Source: a candidate division WS1 bacterium (GTDB taxonomy: Bacteria > Armatimonadota > Zipacnadia > Zipacnadales > Zipacnadaceae). Taken from it: a DNA stretch of 41,120 bases. The first letter of the stretch is position 1. Every line of letters starts with the position of its first letter. Under the pieces are notes generated by a model. That model was given only the letters and a program-made list of their open reading frames with translations. It searched no databases and was not told the DNA's origin. The stretch covers positions 1 through 41,120 of the forward strand of contig JAAYIR010000163.1 in the NCBI GenBank assembly GCA_012523355.1. Direction: 5' to 3'. Shown here one piece after another: positions 32,432 through 40,862 of the stretch. A program made the position numbers and the translations under genes.

Positions 32432-33238
32432 CTAGACGTGCGCCAGCAGGACTTCGTCGTAGACGCCGCCTTGGACCAACAGGTCCACGATCTGCCCTGT
32501 GCTGATCAGCAACTTGCCCTGCTGGCCGGGCGGGGCAGAAAGGGTGATCCAGGCCTCGTTATCAGTCAAGGTTTCGGTCAGGCGGGCCATGACGCTGTCT
32601 TCGGCGCGGAAGCTTTTGAGTGCAGCCTTGAGCTGTTCCACGCTGGGGCTGGGGCCCGAGCCGGGTAGCGCCCGGATGTCTACGTCCAAGCCATTGATAG
32701 CCCAGGAGAGATAGCCTCTCGTCCCTTGTGCCATGTGTCGTTCCTCCTCCTTGGGGAGCGCGACCAGATTCTCCGGCTCCGGCTCAGCCGGAGCGGTCCC
32801 AACAGCAACGGTCTTTGGTTCCGATTCGCTCGGAACCGGAGTAGATGCAGGCGCCGGTGGTTCCGGCTCAATCTCGGCGACAGCCACCTCTGCCTCGGCC
32901 GCGGCAGGTGGCCTGGGAGGGATCGGTGTTTGCTGTAATGAGGGGACGAAGGAAGCCGCCGGACGTTCCGGTTCCGGTGGCCCCGTGTCCTCCATCAGCG
33001 GTCCCTTCTCCTCCAGTAGCCAAATTCCTCCCACGCTTCGCGCGTCAGGGTCTTCAGAGAGATGGGTTGAGACCAGGATTTGCCGACCTGCAGCAGTGAA
33101 GCAACCGGGCAGCGGCATCCAGCGGGTGCGGCCCAGAGAGCGTACGCGCTGCGAAAAAAGCAACGTGGTTACGTCGCGAGCCGTGTAGTGAGCCCCTCGA
33201 TGTCGTGGGAACGCCTCGCATGCCACACAGTTATTCAT
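32432..33238 (-). CDS. paralogue of the FHA protein lacking FHA; Cys2/His2 module
   Basis: The 268-residue product begins directly with the Cys2/His2 module (NNCVACEAFPRHRGAHYTARDV: Cys4, Cys7, His13, His17), continues to ARSVGGIWLLEEKG, has a Pro/Ala/Glu linker (about 85-160), and ends in the C-terminal domain (SPSVEQLKAALKSF, WITLSAPPGQQGKLLISTGQIVDLLVQGGVYDEVLLA) shared with the FHA protein. The start is ATG 33238, with GGGGGTGA about 7 bases upstream; the track start at 33295 adds 19 unsupported residues. It probably precedes the FHA gene in one transcript. I do not recognise the family. Confidence 0.82.
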   Translation of the reverse strand: MNNCVACEAFPRHRGAHYTARDVTTLLFSQRVRSLGRTRWMPLPGCFTAAGRQILVSTHLSEDPDARSVGGIWLLEEKGPLMEDTGPPEPERPAASFVPSLQQTPIPPRPPAAAEAEVAVAEIEPEPPAPASTPVPSESEPKTVAVGTAPAEPEPENLVALPKEEERHMAQGTRGYLSWAINGLDVDIRALPGSGPSPSVEQLKAALKSFRAEDSVMARLTETLTDNEAWITLSAPPGQQGKLLISTGQIVDLLVQGGVYDEVLLAHV

Positions 33239-33460
33239 TTCTTCATCACCCCCATGCAAGCAGCCCTTAGTCCAGACCCCGCTGGTGGCAGACAAACGCC
33301 CCCCTGCGCCGACTTGCGCCTTGCAGGGATCCGAAGACCAGCACCGAATAGGCGATTCGGGCGGTCAGCCAACGTGTGGGAAACTCCAGGTGATAGACGG
33401 ACGCCTGAGCGATCCCAACTCAAGACCGGCAGATCAATCCTGTTCTTGCCTCGGACTTTA

Positions 33461-33512
33461 CCATAACTTGAGCCATTAAGCTATACCCGGACCTGAAAAT
33501 CTCGAGTTATGG
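33461..33512. repeat. imperfect inverted repeat downstream of the aminotransferase gene
   Basis: CCATAACTTGAG (33461-33472) and CTCGAGTTATGG (33501-33512) are reverse complements with one mismatch, separated by 28 bases. The region 33239-33530 holds no gene. The repeat sits 19 bases past the aminotransferase stop and could act at the RNA level or bind a protein. Nothing else is obvious in this gap. Confidence 0.5.
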
Positions 33513-33530
33513 CTGAGGTTGTGGCCCGGC

Positions 33531-34787
33531 CTAGTCTGCCAAGAGGGCTGCGGTGTCTGCAAGGGCTCCTCGCAAAGCGCTGAGCACCAGCTGTACCTCC
33601 TTCTCGGTGATGATTGCAGGTGGCTCCAGGCGGAGGACCTGCGGAGCGTTCAGGGCGAAGGCCGCCAAGACGCGTCGCTGCACCAGACCGGAGATCACCA
33701 GTCCCCCCAGGTCTGAGTCAGCGAATTCCAAGGCCACCAGGAGACCACGCCCTCGCACCGCAGTCACCGTCTCGGGGTAAGTGGCCTGGAGCTCTCGGCA
33801 GCCCTCCAGTAACTGGCTCCCCCGCGCGCGACAGCTCTCCGCCACGTGAGGCTCCTGGAGCGAGGCCAAGGCGGCCAGGGCGGCGGCGCAGGCCAGAGGA
33901 CTGCCGCCAAAGGTTGAGGTGTGGAGGTACGGATTGTCGGCGAATACCTCCCAGACAGGAGGTCGGGCCACCACAGCGCCAATGGGCATGACCCCTCCAC
34001 CCAGGGCCTTGCCCAGCGTCAGCAGGTCAGGGCAGACGTCCTCCCAGTCACAGGCGAGCCACTTCCCGGTGCGAGCCAGGCCCGTCTGAATCTCGTCCAG
34101 GATCAAGAGCGCACCGTGGCGATCGCAAATCTCTCGGGCCGCCTGCAGGTAGCCATCGGGAGGGATGCGGATGCCGGCTTCACATTGAATCGGCTCCAGG
34201 ATTACGGCCGCGGTCTGCTCGTCCACTGCCGCAGCCAGGGCTTCGGCGTCGCCGAAAGGGACGTGGGTGAAACCGGGCAGCAGCGGCTCAAAGGGTTCGC
34301 GGTAAACCTGGCGTCCGGAGGCGGACAAGGCACCCCAGGTCTTGCCGTGAAAGGCGCCCTCGGCGGCCACAAAGTGTGGGCGGCGGGTGTGGGCGCGCGC
34401 GAGCTTCAGCGCCGCCTCCACAGCCTCAGCTCCGGAGTTGCAGACGAAGGAGAATTGCAGATCGCTGGGGGTGACCTCGGCCAGGCGCTCACCCAGTTCA
34501 CCGAGGAGCGGGTTGGGAAGAATATGGCTGGAAAGAGGCATCCGTTCCAGTTGGGCCTGAACGGCGGCGACGACTGTGGGGGGGCGATGGCCGAGGGTGA
34601 AGACGCCGGGACCGCCCAGACAATCCAGAAAGCGCTTCCCGCTGGTGGCGGTGACCCAGCACCCCTCGGCTTGCAGCTCCGCCTCCTCGAGTCCCATGAA
34701 CTTGAGCAGCACGGCCAGGCCAGGGTTGAGGTAGCGCTCATAGCGTTGGAGAGTAACCTCGCGGAGGTTGGACGAAACGTCAGACAT
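33531..34787 (-). CDS. class-III pyridoxal-phosphate aminotransferase
   Basis: The 418-residue product is a class-III aminotransferase like acetylornithine, putrescine or 4-aminobutyrate transaminases. Landmarks are NSGAEAVEAALKLARAHT (phosphate loop), AFHGKTWGALSASG, LILDEIQTGLARTGK (PLP-ring Asp) and LLTLGKALGGGVMPIGA with the Schiff-base lysine. The N-terminal stretch (ERYLNPGLAVLLKFMGLEEAELQAEGCWV) is closest to the putrescine/PatA-like branch, but I cannot fix the substrate. AAGGA is 12 bases before the ATG. It is not clearly in an operon with neighbours. Confidence 0.93.
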   Translation of the reverse strand: MSDVSSNLREVTLQRYERYLNPGLAVLLKFMGLEEAELQAEGCWVTATSGKRFLDCLGGPGVFTLGHRPPTVVAAVQAQLERMPLSSHILPNPLLGELGERLAEVTPSDLQFSFVCNSGAEAVEAALKLARAHTRRPHFVAAEGAFHGKTWGALSASGRQVYREPFEPLLPGFTHVPFGDAEALAAAVDEQTAAVILEPIQCEAGIRIPPDGYLQAAREICDRHGALLILDEIQTGLARTGKWLACDWEDVCPDLLTLGKALGGGVMPIGAVVARPPVWEVFADNPYLHTSTFGGSPLACAAALAALASLQEPHVAESCRARGSQLLEGCRELQATYPETVTAVRGRGLLVALEFADSDLGGLVISGLVQRRVLAAFALNAPQVLRLEPPAIITEKEVQLVLSALRGALADTAALLAD

Positions 34788-34834
34788 GGCTGGTCACGGT
34801 CCTTATTCGCTAGAGATGGATCATCGAGCTAGAG

Positions 34835-34902
34835 CACTCAGTGGCACGTGGAGCGATAGCGGGGTGAGAACACGCACACAAGCGGGGTCTTCCCACTGAG
34901 TG
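34835..34902. repeat. 10-bp inverted repeat upstream of the aminotransferase gene
   Basis: CACTCAGTGG (34835-34844) and CCACTGAGTG (34893-34902) are exact reverse complements 48 bases apart. Each arm also contains a small palindrome (CACT/AGTG), as in paired operator half-sites. The 192-base interval 34788-34979 between aminotransferase and tRNA genes holds this and no gene. Confidence 0.4.
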
Positions 34903-34979
34903 GAGTGGCGTCGGGCAAGAACCAAGCCAGCGTCCGCATAGACAAGCCCACAGGCCGTCCAGGAGCACTGGGAGGGGGA

Positions 34980-35057
34980 TGGTCGGGGCGGCCAGATTTG
35001 AACTGGCGACCTTTAGACCCCCAGTCTAACGCGCTAACCGGGCTGCGCTACGCCCCG
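34980..35057 (-). tRNA. tRNA-Pro (anticodon GGG)
   Basis: The 78-base minus-strand sequence folds as a tRNA. Acceptor stem CGGGGCG/CGCCCCG, D arm GCGC/GCGC, anticodon stem TTAGA/TCTAA with loop CTGGGGG (anticodon GGG), T arm GCCAG-TTCAAAT-CTGGC. The ACCA end is encoded. It lies 42 bases downstream of the HU gene on the same strand. The anticodon reads Pro codons CCC and CCU. Confidence 0.97.
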
Positions 35058-35099
35058 ACCATATCTTGCGCCATGACGCAGTTCCCGCCGCCTTGGTCG

Positions 35100-35381
35100 C
35101 TACTTGACGGCGTCTTTGAGAGCTTTACCGGCTCGGAACTTCGGCACCTTGGTCGCCGCAATCTTGATCTTTTCTTTGGTCTGCGGGTTGATCCCGGTGC
35201 GGGCCTTCTGCTTGACCACTAGCCAGGAACCAAAGCCGGTCAACTGCACCGAGTTACCCTTCTTGAGGGCCGCGGTGACGGTGCCGATCACGGCCTCCAC
35301 GGCTGCACCGGCGTCCTTTTTGGACAGCCCGGAAGCCTTTGCTACAGCATCTACGAACTGCGCCTTGTTAACGGTGGCCAT
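35100..35381 (-). CDS. HU family DNA-binding protein
   Basis: The 93-residue HU/IHF-type nucleoid protein starts MATVNKAQFVDAVAKASGLSKKDAGAAVEAV. It has the DNA-binding arm segment RTGINPQTKEKIKIAATKVPKFRAGKALKDAV, with the intercalating proline in the GINPQT turn. Length is standard for a homodimeric HU. GGGAGG precedes the ATG. The untranslated region carries a palindrome, and the tRNA-Pro gene follows. Confidence 0.96.
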   Translation of the reverse strand: MATVNKAQFVDAVAKASGLSKKDAGAAVEAVIGTVTAALKKGNSVQLTGFGSWLVVKQKARTGINPQTKEKIKIAATKVPKFRAGKALKDAVK

Positions 35382-35407
35382 ATGTGTGCCTCCCTTTTAG
35401 AGTAAGC

Positions 35408-35427
35408 CATGGCCCCTGGGGGCCATG
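35408..35427. promoter_or_regulatory. perfect palindrome in the HU gene leader region
   Basis: CATGGCCCC and GGGGCCATG flank two bases, forming a 20-base near-perfect palindrome 26 bases before the HU ATG, just upstream of the ribosome binding site. It could be a protein-binding site or an RNA hairpin affecting translation. No T-run follows, so it does not read as a gpsA terminator. Confidence 0.5.
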
Positions 35428-35490
35428 TGCTTGACTAGCGGTTCGCCACTCGAACTGCTGATTCCTGCTCACCAACGGGAATTCCTCAGG

Positions 35491-36510
35491 TTATTCTTCG
35501 GCCTCTGCCCGCTCGGGACGGGTCATCAGCGCACGTACGGCCTGCGCGACAGGTACGCCCTCGAAGAGGATCTGGCACAGCGCCTCGGTGATCGGCAAGG
35601 CGAGATTCAGCTCTCGCCCGAGTCGCCGTGCCGCCACCGCCGTGTAGACACCTTCCACCACCGAGTAGGAAGACTCTCGGACCTCCTCCCAGGTGCGTCC
35701 CCGAGCAAGCTGGTAACCGAGGTTCCAGTTGCGGCTCTCCCGGCTATTGGCTGTAGCCACCAGGTCTCCCACTCCGGCCACGCCCCAGAAGGTTTCGGCG
35801 CGTGCACCCAAGCGCGTGCCCAGGCGACACATCTCCGCCAGGCCGCGGGTAATGAGTGCGGCCTTGGCATTGGCTCCGTAGTCCAGCCCGTCAGAGATGC
35901 CGGCCCCGACGGCAATCACGTTCTTGAGGGCGCCACACAACTCCACTCCAATTATATCATAATTGCGATAGACACGGAAGAGTGGGGAGGAGAGCAGACG
36001 TTGGCCAAGAGCCGCCAATTCAGGATCGGTGGCTGCCGACACACTGACCGCGGGCATCTCGCGGGCGATCTCCGCCGACAGGTGCGGTCCGCTGAGCGCG
36101 GCGAGAGGGTAATCCTCACCCAGCACGTCAGCGATGACCTGGCTGATGCGCTGTCCTGTCTTCTCCTCCAAGCCCTTGGTGGCGCTAAGGAGGAAGGGCC
36201 GTGTCTGTAAATGTGGCTGCGCCTGCTGGAGGACCTGGCGCAACCACCGGGAGGGCACCGCAGCGACGACTACGTCGGCACCGCCTGGCGAGCCTTCCCT
36301 GCTCAGGGCTTCGCCGAGATCAGTGAAGATCTCCAGGTTCGAGGGCAGCTCAATCTCCGGGCGGTATCGGCGGTTGTGCCGGACCTGGCGCATCTCCTCT
36401 GCCAGGTCCTCCTCCAGACACCACAAGCGGACCGGGTGGCCCTGGCGGGCCAGCATCCAGGCGAGTGTCGTTCCCCAGGCTCCTGCGCCCAAGACAGTTA
36501 CATGCTCCAT
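35491..36510 (-). CDS. gpsA: NAD(P)-dependent glycerol-3-phosphate dehydrogenase
   Basis: The 339-residue enzyme reduces dihydroxyacetone phosphate to sn-glycerol-3-phosphate for phospholipid synthesis. It has the Rossmann motif GAGAWGTTLAWMLA (residues 8-21), SATKGLEEKTGQR, LSGPHLSAEI, the catalytic lysine region CGALKNVIAVGAGISDGL and GVAGVGDLVATANSRESRN. The length is normal. It lies downstream of plsY, which consumes its product in acyl-phosphate form, a common bacterial pairing. Stop lies 109 bases before the HU ATG. Confidence 0.97.
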   Translation of the reverse strand: MEHVTVLGAGAWGTTLAWMLARQGHPVRLWCLEEDLAEEMRQVRHNRRYRPEIELPSNLEIFTDLGEALSREGSPGGADVVVAAVPSRWLRQVLQQAQPHLQTRPFLLSATKGLEEKTGQRISQVIADVLGEDYPLAALSGPHLSAEIAREMPAVSVSAATDPELAALGQRLLSSPLFRVYRNYDIIGVELCGALKNVIAVGAGISDGLDYGANAKAALITRGLAEMCRLGTRLGARAETFWGVAGVGDLVATANSRESRNWNLGYQLARGRTWEEVRESSYSVVEGVYTAVAARRLGRELNLALPITEALCQILFEGVPVAQAVRALMTRPERAEAEE

Positions 36511-36572
36511 GATGATCAGTTCGTGGGTCTCTGATCCACAGTCATCGATTCATAAACTCCGGGCTTCAGAGC

Positions 36573-37262
36573 TTACCGGTATTCCGTCTCGCTCTCCGGG
36601 CCGCTGGGGACGCCCTCGGCGACCGGGGCAGCGGCCGTCTGGCCGATCTTGCTCTCGGTGCCCGAGAGAAGCCGGCGGAGGTTGGGCAGATGGCGAATGA
36701 TCACCAGGACTGCCAGCCAGATTCCGAAGAGAGTATACGGCCCCTGCGCCGCGGCATGGGCCTGATCTCTGGGCAGCAGGGCCATCAGGACCGGCACAGA
36801 GATTATGGCGGTGATGGAGCCCAGCGAGATGTAGCGCGTCACGGCGACGACGAACAGCCAGACGGCAAAGCTCAGGACGCCCACTCGCCAGTCCAGTGCC
36901 AGGACGGCGCCCAGAGAGGTCGAGACCCCTCGACCGCCGCGCAGGCGCAGGTACGGCGAGAAGCAGTGCCCCACCACCGCTGCCAGGCCGATGCCGGCCA
37001 GATAGGGAAAGGGATCGCTGATCTGGACCTGGCGCAGCAGGAACCAGCCGGCCCAGGCTGCGGGGAGGAAGCCCTTGAGTAAGTCAGCGATCCACACCGC
37101 CGTGCCGACCCCGGGACCGAGGGCCCGCAGGGCGGTGCTGGCGCCGATGTTGCCGCTGCCGACCTCGCGCAGGTCAATGCCGCGGGCCCGGCCCACCAGG
37201 AGGCCGACCGGAATTCCGCCGATGAGATAAGCGACGACGATCAATATCCAGGGCAGTAGCAT
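36573..37262 (-). CDS. plsY: acyl-phosphate:glycerol-3-phosphate acyltransferase
   Basis: The 229-residue membrane enzyme transfers acyl groups from acyl phosphate to glycerol-3-phosphate. It has about five hydrophobic segments and the three PlsY motifs: VGSGNIGASTALRALG, GHCFSPYLRLRGGRGVSTSLG and the late HLPNLRRLLSGTE. A C-terminal tail of about 25 residues is extra. I use the ATG at 37262 (GGGGG 8 bases upstream), which begins the first transmembrane segment; the track start at 37367 adds 35 residues with no family match. Confidence 0.95.
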   Translation of the reverse strand: MLLPWILIVVAYLIGGIPVGLLVGRARGIDLREVGSGNIGASTALRALGPGVGTAVWIADLLKGFLPAAWAGWFLLRQVQISDPFPYLAGIGLAAVVGHCFSPYLRLRGGRGVSTSLGAVLALDWRVGVLSFAVWLFVVAVTRYISLGSITAIISVPVLMALLPRDQAHAAAQGPYTLFGIWLAVLVIIRHLPNLRRLLSGTESKIGQTAAAPVAEGVPSGPESETEYR

Positions 37263-37396
37263 GGGGTGTTCCCCCTCGGCAAAGGGTCCAGGACTCGGGA
37301 TCAGGATCTGGGAATGACGGCAGGCCGTCTGGTCTTCATTCGCACTCCTGACCGCTGAGTCCTGCATTCCTCTCGTGCCATCACGGCACCTCTCGC

Positions 37397-38767
37397 CTAC
37401 TTCCGACTCTCTGAGGACTTGCGCAGGCGAAGTTCCACGGGTATAGAGCCCAGGTCAAACCGCTTGCGCAGGGAGTTCAGGAGATAGCGTTGATAGGAGA
37501 AGTGTACCAGTTGCGGGTCGTTGACGAAAAGCACAAAAACGGGGGGCGCCGTCTCCACCTGGGTCGCATACTTGATGCGGGCCGGACGTCCGCCCGGGGA
37601 GGGCGGCGCATGCCTGGCGACGGCTTCCTGGATTGCGCGGTTGAGTAGCCGGGTCTCGACTTGTGTGTGATACTGGCGGTGCAACTTCGCGGCCAGGGGC
37701 AGCAGCTCCGCTAAGCCCTCGCCGGTCAGGGCGCAGGTGAACAGGAAGGGACACTGTCCGGCGAACTTGAGCCGGTCGCGGGCCACGCGCTCGAAATCCT
37801 TGCGCAGGAGACGTTCAGCGGTCTTACGCTGGGGGGGCGAGAGGTCGCTGTCCTCGAAGGCCTTTTCTCGCACCAGATCCCATTTGTTGGCCAGGAGGAT
37901 CAGCGGGCGTCCGGCCCGGTCTACCTCCAGGGCGATGGCTGCGTCCTGCTGGGTCAGGCCCTCGGAGGCATCAAAGACCACCACGCCGATCTCGGCCCGC
38001 TGCAGCGCGCGCAGGGTGCGCAGGCTGGAATAGTACTCCAATCCCGTCGAGCGTCGTCCCCGCCGGCGCAGACCGGGGGTGTCCACCAGCACAAACCCCT
38101 GTTCGTCATACTGCAGGAGAGTGTCCACCACATCCCGGGTGGTGCCGGGCATCTCGCTGACGATCATCCGGGGTGTTCCCAAGAGCGCGTTGGTGACCGC
38201 CGACTTGCCCGCATTGGGACGGCCCAGGATCGCCAGGCCGATGGCGTCTTCGGGGATCGCCTCGGTCTCGCTTTCCGGGGGGAGGACTTCCAGTAGGGCC
38301 TGCTCGACGTCGTGCAGGCCGTGGTTATGCAGCGCGGAAACGGCCAGGGGGGTGCCGAAACCTAGCTCGGCGAAAGGCTCGGTCTCGCCGCGGCCCGACT
38401 CCAGCTTGTTCACCACCGGGACGACGGGCTTGCCGCTGCGGCGGGCGGCCTCGGCCACCTCGTGATCCGGGGCCACCAGGCCCTCCTGCCCGTCGAAGAG
38501 CAGCAGCAGGACGTCGGCCTCGGCCAGGGCCTGTGCTGCCTGCCCACGGACCTGGGCGATCAGTTCGTCTCCCTCGGCCCCGACCAATCCGCCGGTATCC
38601 ACGAGCATGACGCGACGGGCGCCCAGCTCAATCTCGGCGTACAGCCGGTCACGCGTGACACCGGCGACATCCTCCACCACCGCACGCCGCTGGCCCACCA
38701 GGCGGTTGAACAGCGTGGACTTGCCTACGTTGGTGCGTCCGATTATGGCGATGAGGGGTAGGGACAT
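37397..38767 (-). CDS. der: ribosome-assembly GTPase Der
   Basis: The 456-residue Der/EngA has two tandem GTPase domains and a C-terminal KH-like domain (about 350-456). Domain 1: G1 GRTNVGKS (9-16 region), G3 DTGG, G4 NKLE. Domain 2: G1 GRPNAGKS, G3 DTPG, G4 NKWD. Der acts in 50S subunit maturation. G4 of domain 1 has Glu where Asp is usual, and G1 has Thr for Pro. No Shine-Dalgarno is visible before the ATG. The gene is 67 bases past pyrB and 134 bases before plsY. Confidence 0.97.
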   Translation of the reverse strand: MSLPLIAIIGRTNVGKSTLFNRLVGQRRAVVEDVAGVTRDRLYAEIELGARRVMLVDTGGLVGAEGDELIAQVRGQAAQALAEADVLLLLFDGQEGLVAPDHEVAEAARRSGKPVVPVVNKLESGRGETEPFAELGFGTPLAVSALHNHGLHDVEQALLEVLPPESETEAIPEDAIGLAILGRPNAGKSAVTNALLGTPRMIVSEMPGTTRDVVDTLLQYDEQGFVLVDTPGLRRRGRRSTGLEYYSSLRTLRALQRAEIGVVVFDASEGLTQQDAAIALEVDRAGRPLILLANKWDLVREKAFEDSDLSPPQRKTAERLLRKDFERVARDRLKFAGQCPFLFTCALTGEGLAELLPLAAKLHRQYHTQVETRLLNRAIQEAVARHAPPSPGGRPARIKYATQVETAPPVFVLFVNDPQLVHFSYQRYLLNSLRKRFDLGSIPVELRLRKSSESRK

Positions 38768-38834
38768 GGTTGGTAGTCAGAGAGTTGAGTGCATCCAACA
38801 GACTCCTGGTTAGGTTCGATCTCTAGTATCGCTG

Positions 38835-39806
38835 TCAGAATCCCATATGTCTACCGGTGCCCGGCTCCGTGACTAAACCCAGGATCAGGGCAATCAAGGC
38901 CATGCGCACGGGTACTCCCCCGGCGGCTTGCTCGAAGTAGGCGGCCCGAGGATCGGCGTCCACTTCTTCAGCGATCTCATCCACGCGGGGCAGGGGGTGG
39001 AGCACCATCATTTGTTCGCGGGCCTGGCGCATCATCTCTGCGGTCAGCACATATACGCCGCGGACGCGCTCATATTCCTCTGGCGTCTCGAAGCGCTCGC
39101 GCTGGATACGGGTCATGTAGAGCACGTCCAGTTCGGGAAGGACTCCGGCCAGATCGTCGGTTTCCTGCGGTCGGGTCCCGGACAGTTCCTGCACCTCATC
39201 CAGGGAGGCAGCGGGCATGGCAAGCTGCGGTGGGGCGATGCAGGTGATCTCATTGCCATACATGGCCAGCACCGGGGCCAGTGAGTGAACGGTGCGCCCG
39301 TACTTCAGGTCGCCCGCCAGCCCGACGCGCAGGCCGGTGAGTTTGCCCAGGCGTCGGCGGATGGTGAAGAGATCAGTCAGGGTCTGCGTGGGGTGATTGC
39401 GCGTGCCGTCGCCGGCGTTGATGACCGGTGTCTGGGTGGCGTCAGCGGCTGCTTGAGCCGAGCCGGACTCGGGATGCCGGATGACAATTACGTCGCAGTA
39501 TGAACCGATGATGCGCGCCGTGTCCTGAAGGCTTTCTCCCTTGGCGACGGAGCTGGCCTTGGGGTCCTGCATGCACATGACGCTGCCTCCCAGCCGGAGC
39601 ATGGCAGCAGTGAACGATAGCCGCGTGCGCGTGGAGGGCTCATAAAAGCAGGTGCAGAGAATGCGATCGAGAGGGGTGAAGGAGGGGCGCTCGGCCTGGT
39701 GTTCTACCAGGGATTGCGCCATGTCCCCCGCCACATCGAGGATCAGGTCAATTTCCTCCCGACTGTATTCGGCCAGGGAGATCAAATCGCGTCCGCTCAA
39801 CGGCAT
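38835..39806 (-). CDS. pyrB: aspartate carbamoyltransferase catalytic subunit
   Basis: The 323-residue enzyme condenses aspartate with carbamoyl phosphate in pyrimidine synthesis. Carbamoyl-phosphate motif CTCFYEPSTRTRLSF is near residue 50. Also present are SSVAKGESLQDTARII, VIRHPESGSAQ, INAGDGTRNHPTQTLTDLFTI, the aspartate-binding YMTRIQRERF and HPLPRVDEIAEEVDADPRAAYF. I start at ATG 39806 because AGGAGG sits 6 bases upstream and the family N-terminus begins there; the track start at 39911 adds 35 residues. It lies 104 bases after pyrF with no PyrI gene adjacent. Confidence 0.96.
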   Translation of the reverse strand: MPLSGRDLISLAEYSREEIDLILDVAGDMAQSLVEHQAERPSFTPLDRILCTCFYEPSTRTRLSFTAAMLRLGGSVMCMQDPKASSVAKGESLQDTARIIGSYCDVIVIRHPESGSAQAAADATQTPVINAGDGTRNHPTQTLTDLFTIRRRLGKLTGLRVGLAGDLKYGRTVHSLAPVLAMYGNEITCIAPPQLAMPAASLDEVQELSGTRPQETDDLAGVLPELDVLYMTRIQRERFETPEEYERVRGVYVLTAEMMRQAREQMMVLHPLPRVDEIAEEVDADPRAAYFEQAAGGVPVRMALIALILGLVTEPGTGRHMGF

Positions 39807-39910
39807 GGAGGACCTCCTAGGGACAAGCGTCCGGTGTTCTCCCCTCGCAGCGAGGAGAGCAGGGCAGGCGGGATCCAAGACCAGTCGGCCGGGGAGTCCC
39901 GCCCGGGCCA

Positions 39911-40795
39911 TTAACTCTGCAGCGCGGAGTTGATCTCATCGCGCATCCGGCGTGCAGCCTCGCCAGCAGCAGTGGCAAAGCTCTCTCCCTCGGTGGCCTG
40001 CCGGTAGGCAAAGATGAGGCTGCGGGAGGCGTTGACGATCGCGCCCAGCCGGTCATCGTCGAAGGCCCCGATCACCTCTGCAGCACCGGCGCCCTGTGCT
40101 CCGTAGCCCGGCACCAGGAAGGGGACACCCGGCAGCTTCCGGCGCAGATGCGCGAGCTGCTCCGGGTAGGTCGCCCCGACCACGGCTCCCAGCGCGGAGT
40201 AGCCGCGCTCGCCCCGCAGGGACGCGCCCATGAGCCGGACCTCCTCGCCCACGTGCTCATAGACACGATGGCTGCTGTCATCAATGCGCAAGTCCTGTAG
40301 CTCGGCGGCGGAGGGATTGGAGGTGTGCACCAGTACAAATACGCCGCTGCCGACGGCCTGCGCGGCCTCCAGGAAGGGCAAGATGCCGTCACTGCCCAGG
40401 TAGGGGTTGACGGTGAGAGCGTCCACGGGGGTCTCGCCGCCGAAGTAAGCCTGGGCATAGGCGGAGGCGGTCGAGCCGATGTCGTTGCGCTTGCCGTCCA
40501 GCATGACCAGCAACCCCTCACGCCGGGCCTCGGCGATCACCGCCCACAGCGCGTTGGAGGCAGCGCGGCCCAGGGCCTCGAAATACGCAGCCTGCAGCTT
40601 GACCACCGGAGCATAGGGGGCAACGGCAACGCAGATGCGCGTGCAGAATTCCACCACGGCCTCCGCGGGATGGCCATGCGCAGCCAGAAGGTCGTCGGGC
40701 AGAAGCTCCAGATTGGGGTCCAGGCCGACGCAGACGCGGCTATCCTTCTCCTCGACAGCGGCAAATAGACGGTCGGCGAAATTGGTCTCGGCCAC
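39911..40795 (-). CDS. pyrF: orotidine-5'-phosphate decarboxylase (long, type 2)
   Basis: The 294-residue enzyme performs the last step of UMP synthesis. It belongs to the longer PyrF subfamily: VCVGLDPNLELLPDD at the N-terminus, the catalytic MLDGKRNDIGSTASAYA (Lys-Asp network), VNPYLGSDGILPFLE and VPGYGAQGAG. The start is GTG 40795 with AGGAGG 5 bases upstream. A perfect promoter and a small hairpin lie upstream. It likely starts the pyrF-pyrB transcript. Confidence 0.96.
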   Translation of the reverse strand: MAETNFADRLFAAVEEKDSRVCVGLDPNLELLPDDLLAAHGHPAEAVVEFCTRICVAVAPYAPVVKLQAAYFEALGRAASNALWAVIAEARREGLLVMLDGKRNDIGSTASAYAQAYFGGETPVDALTVNPYLGSDGILPFLEAAQAVGSGVFVLVHTSNPSAAELQDLRIDDSSHRVYEHVGEEVRLMGASLRGERGYSALGAVVGATYPEQLAHLRRKLPGVPFLVPGYGAQGAGAAEVIGAFDDDRLGAIVNASRSLIFAYRQATEGESFATAAGEAARRMRDEINSALQS

Positions 40796-40820
40796 GGCGC
40801 CCTCCTTCAGGCGTGCAGTA

Positions 40821-40841
40821 CGACGGGTGTCTCGCCCGTCG
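40821..40841. other. hairpin in the pyrF leader
   Basis: CGACGGG and CCCGTCG form a 7-bp stem with loop TGTCTCG. It sits about 15 bases downstream of the predicted pyrF transcription start and 25 bases before the GTG. Its GGG-tgtctcg-CCC arrangement resembles the small hairpins of the 30115-30250 element, so it may be a scattered palindrome instead of a pyrimidine-response site. Confidence 0.4.
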
Positions 40842-40862
40842 CTCCCCGGGTAAGTGGCAGGG

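Noticed and set aside
33239-33530. tRNA-like stretch (GGTCCGGGTATAGCTTAATGG) on the minus strand
   Set aside because: Only the A-box-like start matches. There is no acceptor or T-arm pairing.
34905-35222. 105-residue ORF reading GRPDLNWRPLDPQSNALTGLRYAP
   Set aside because: It is the reverse-strand translation of the tRNA-Pro gene plus part of the HU gene, a well-known false ORF pattern.
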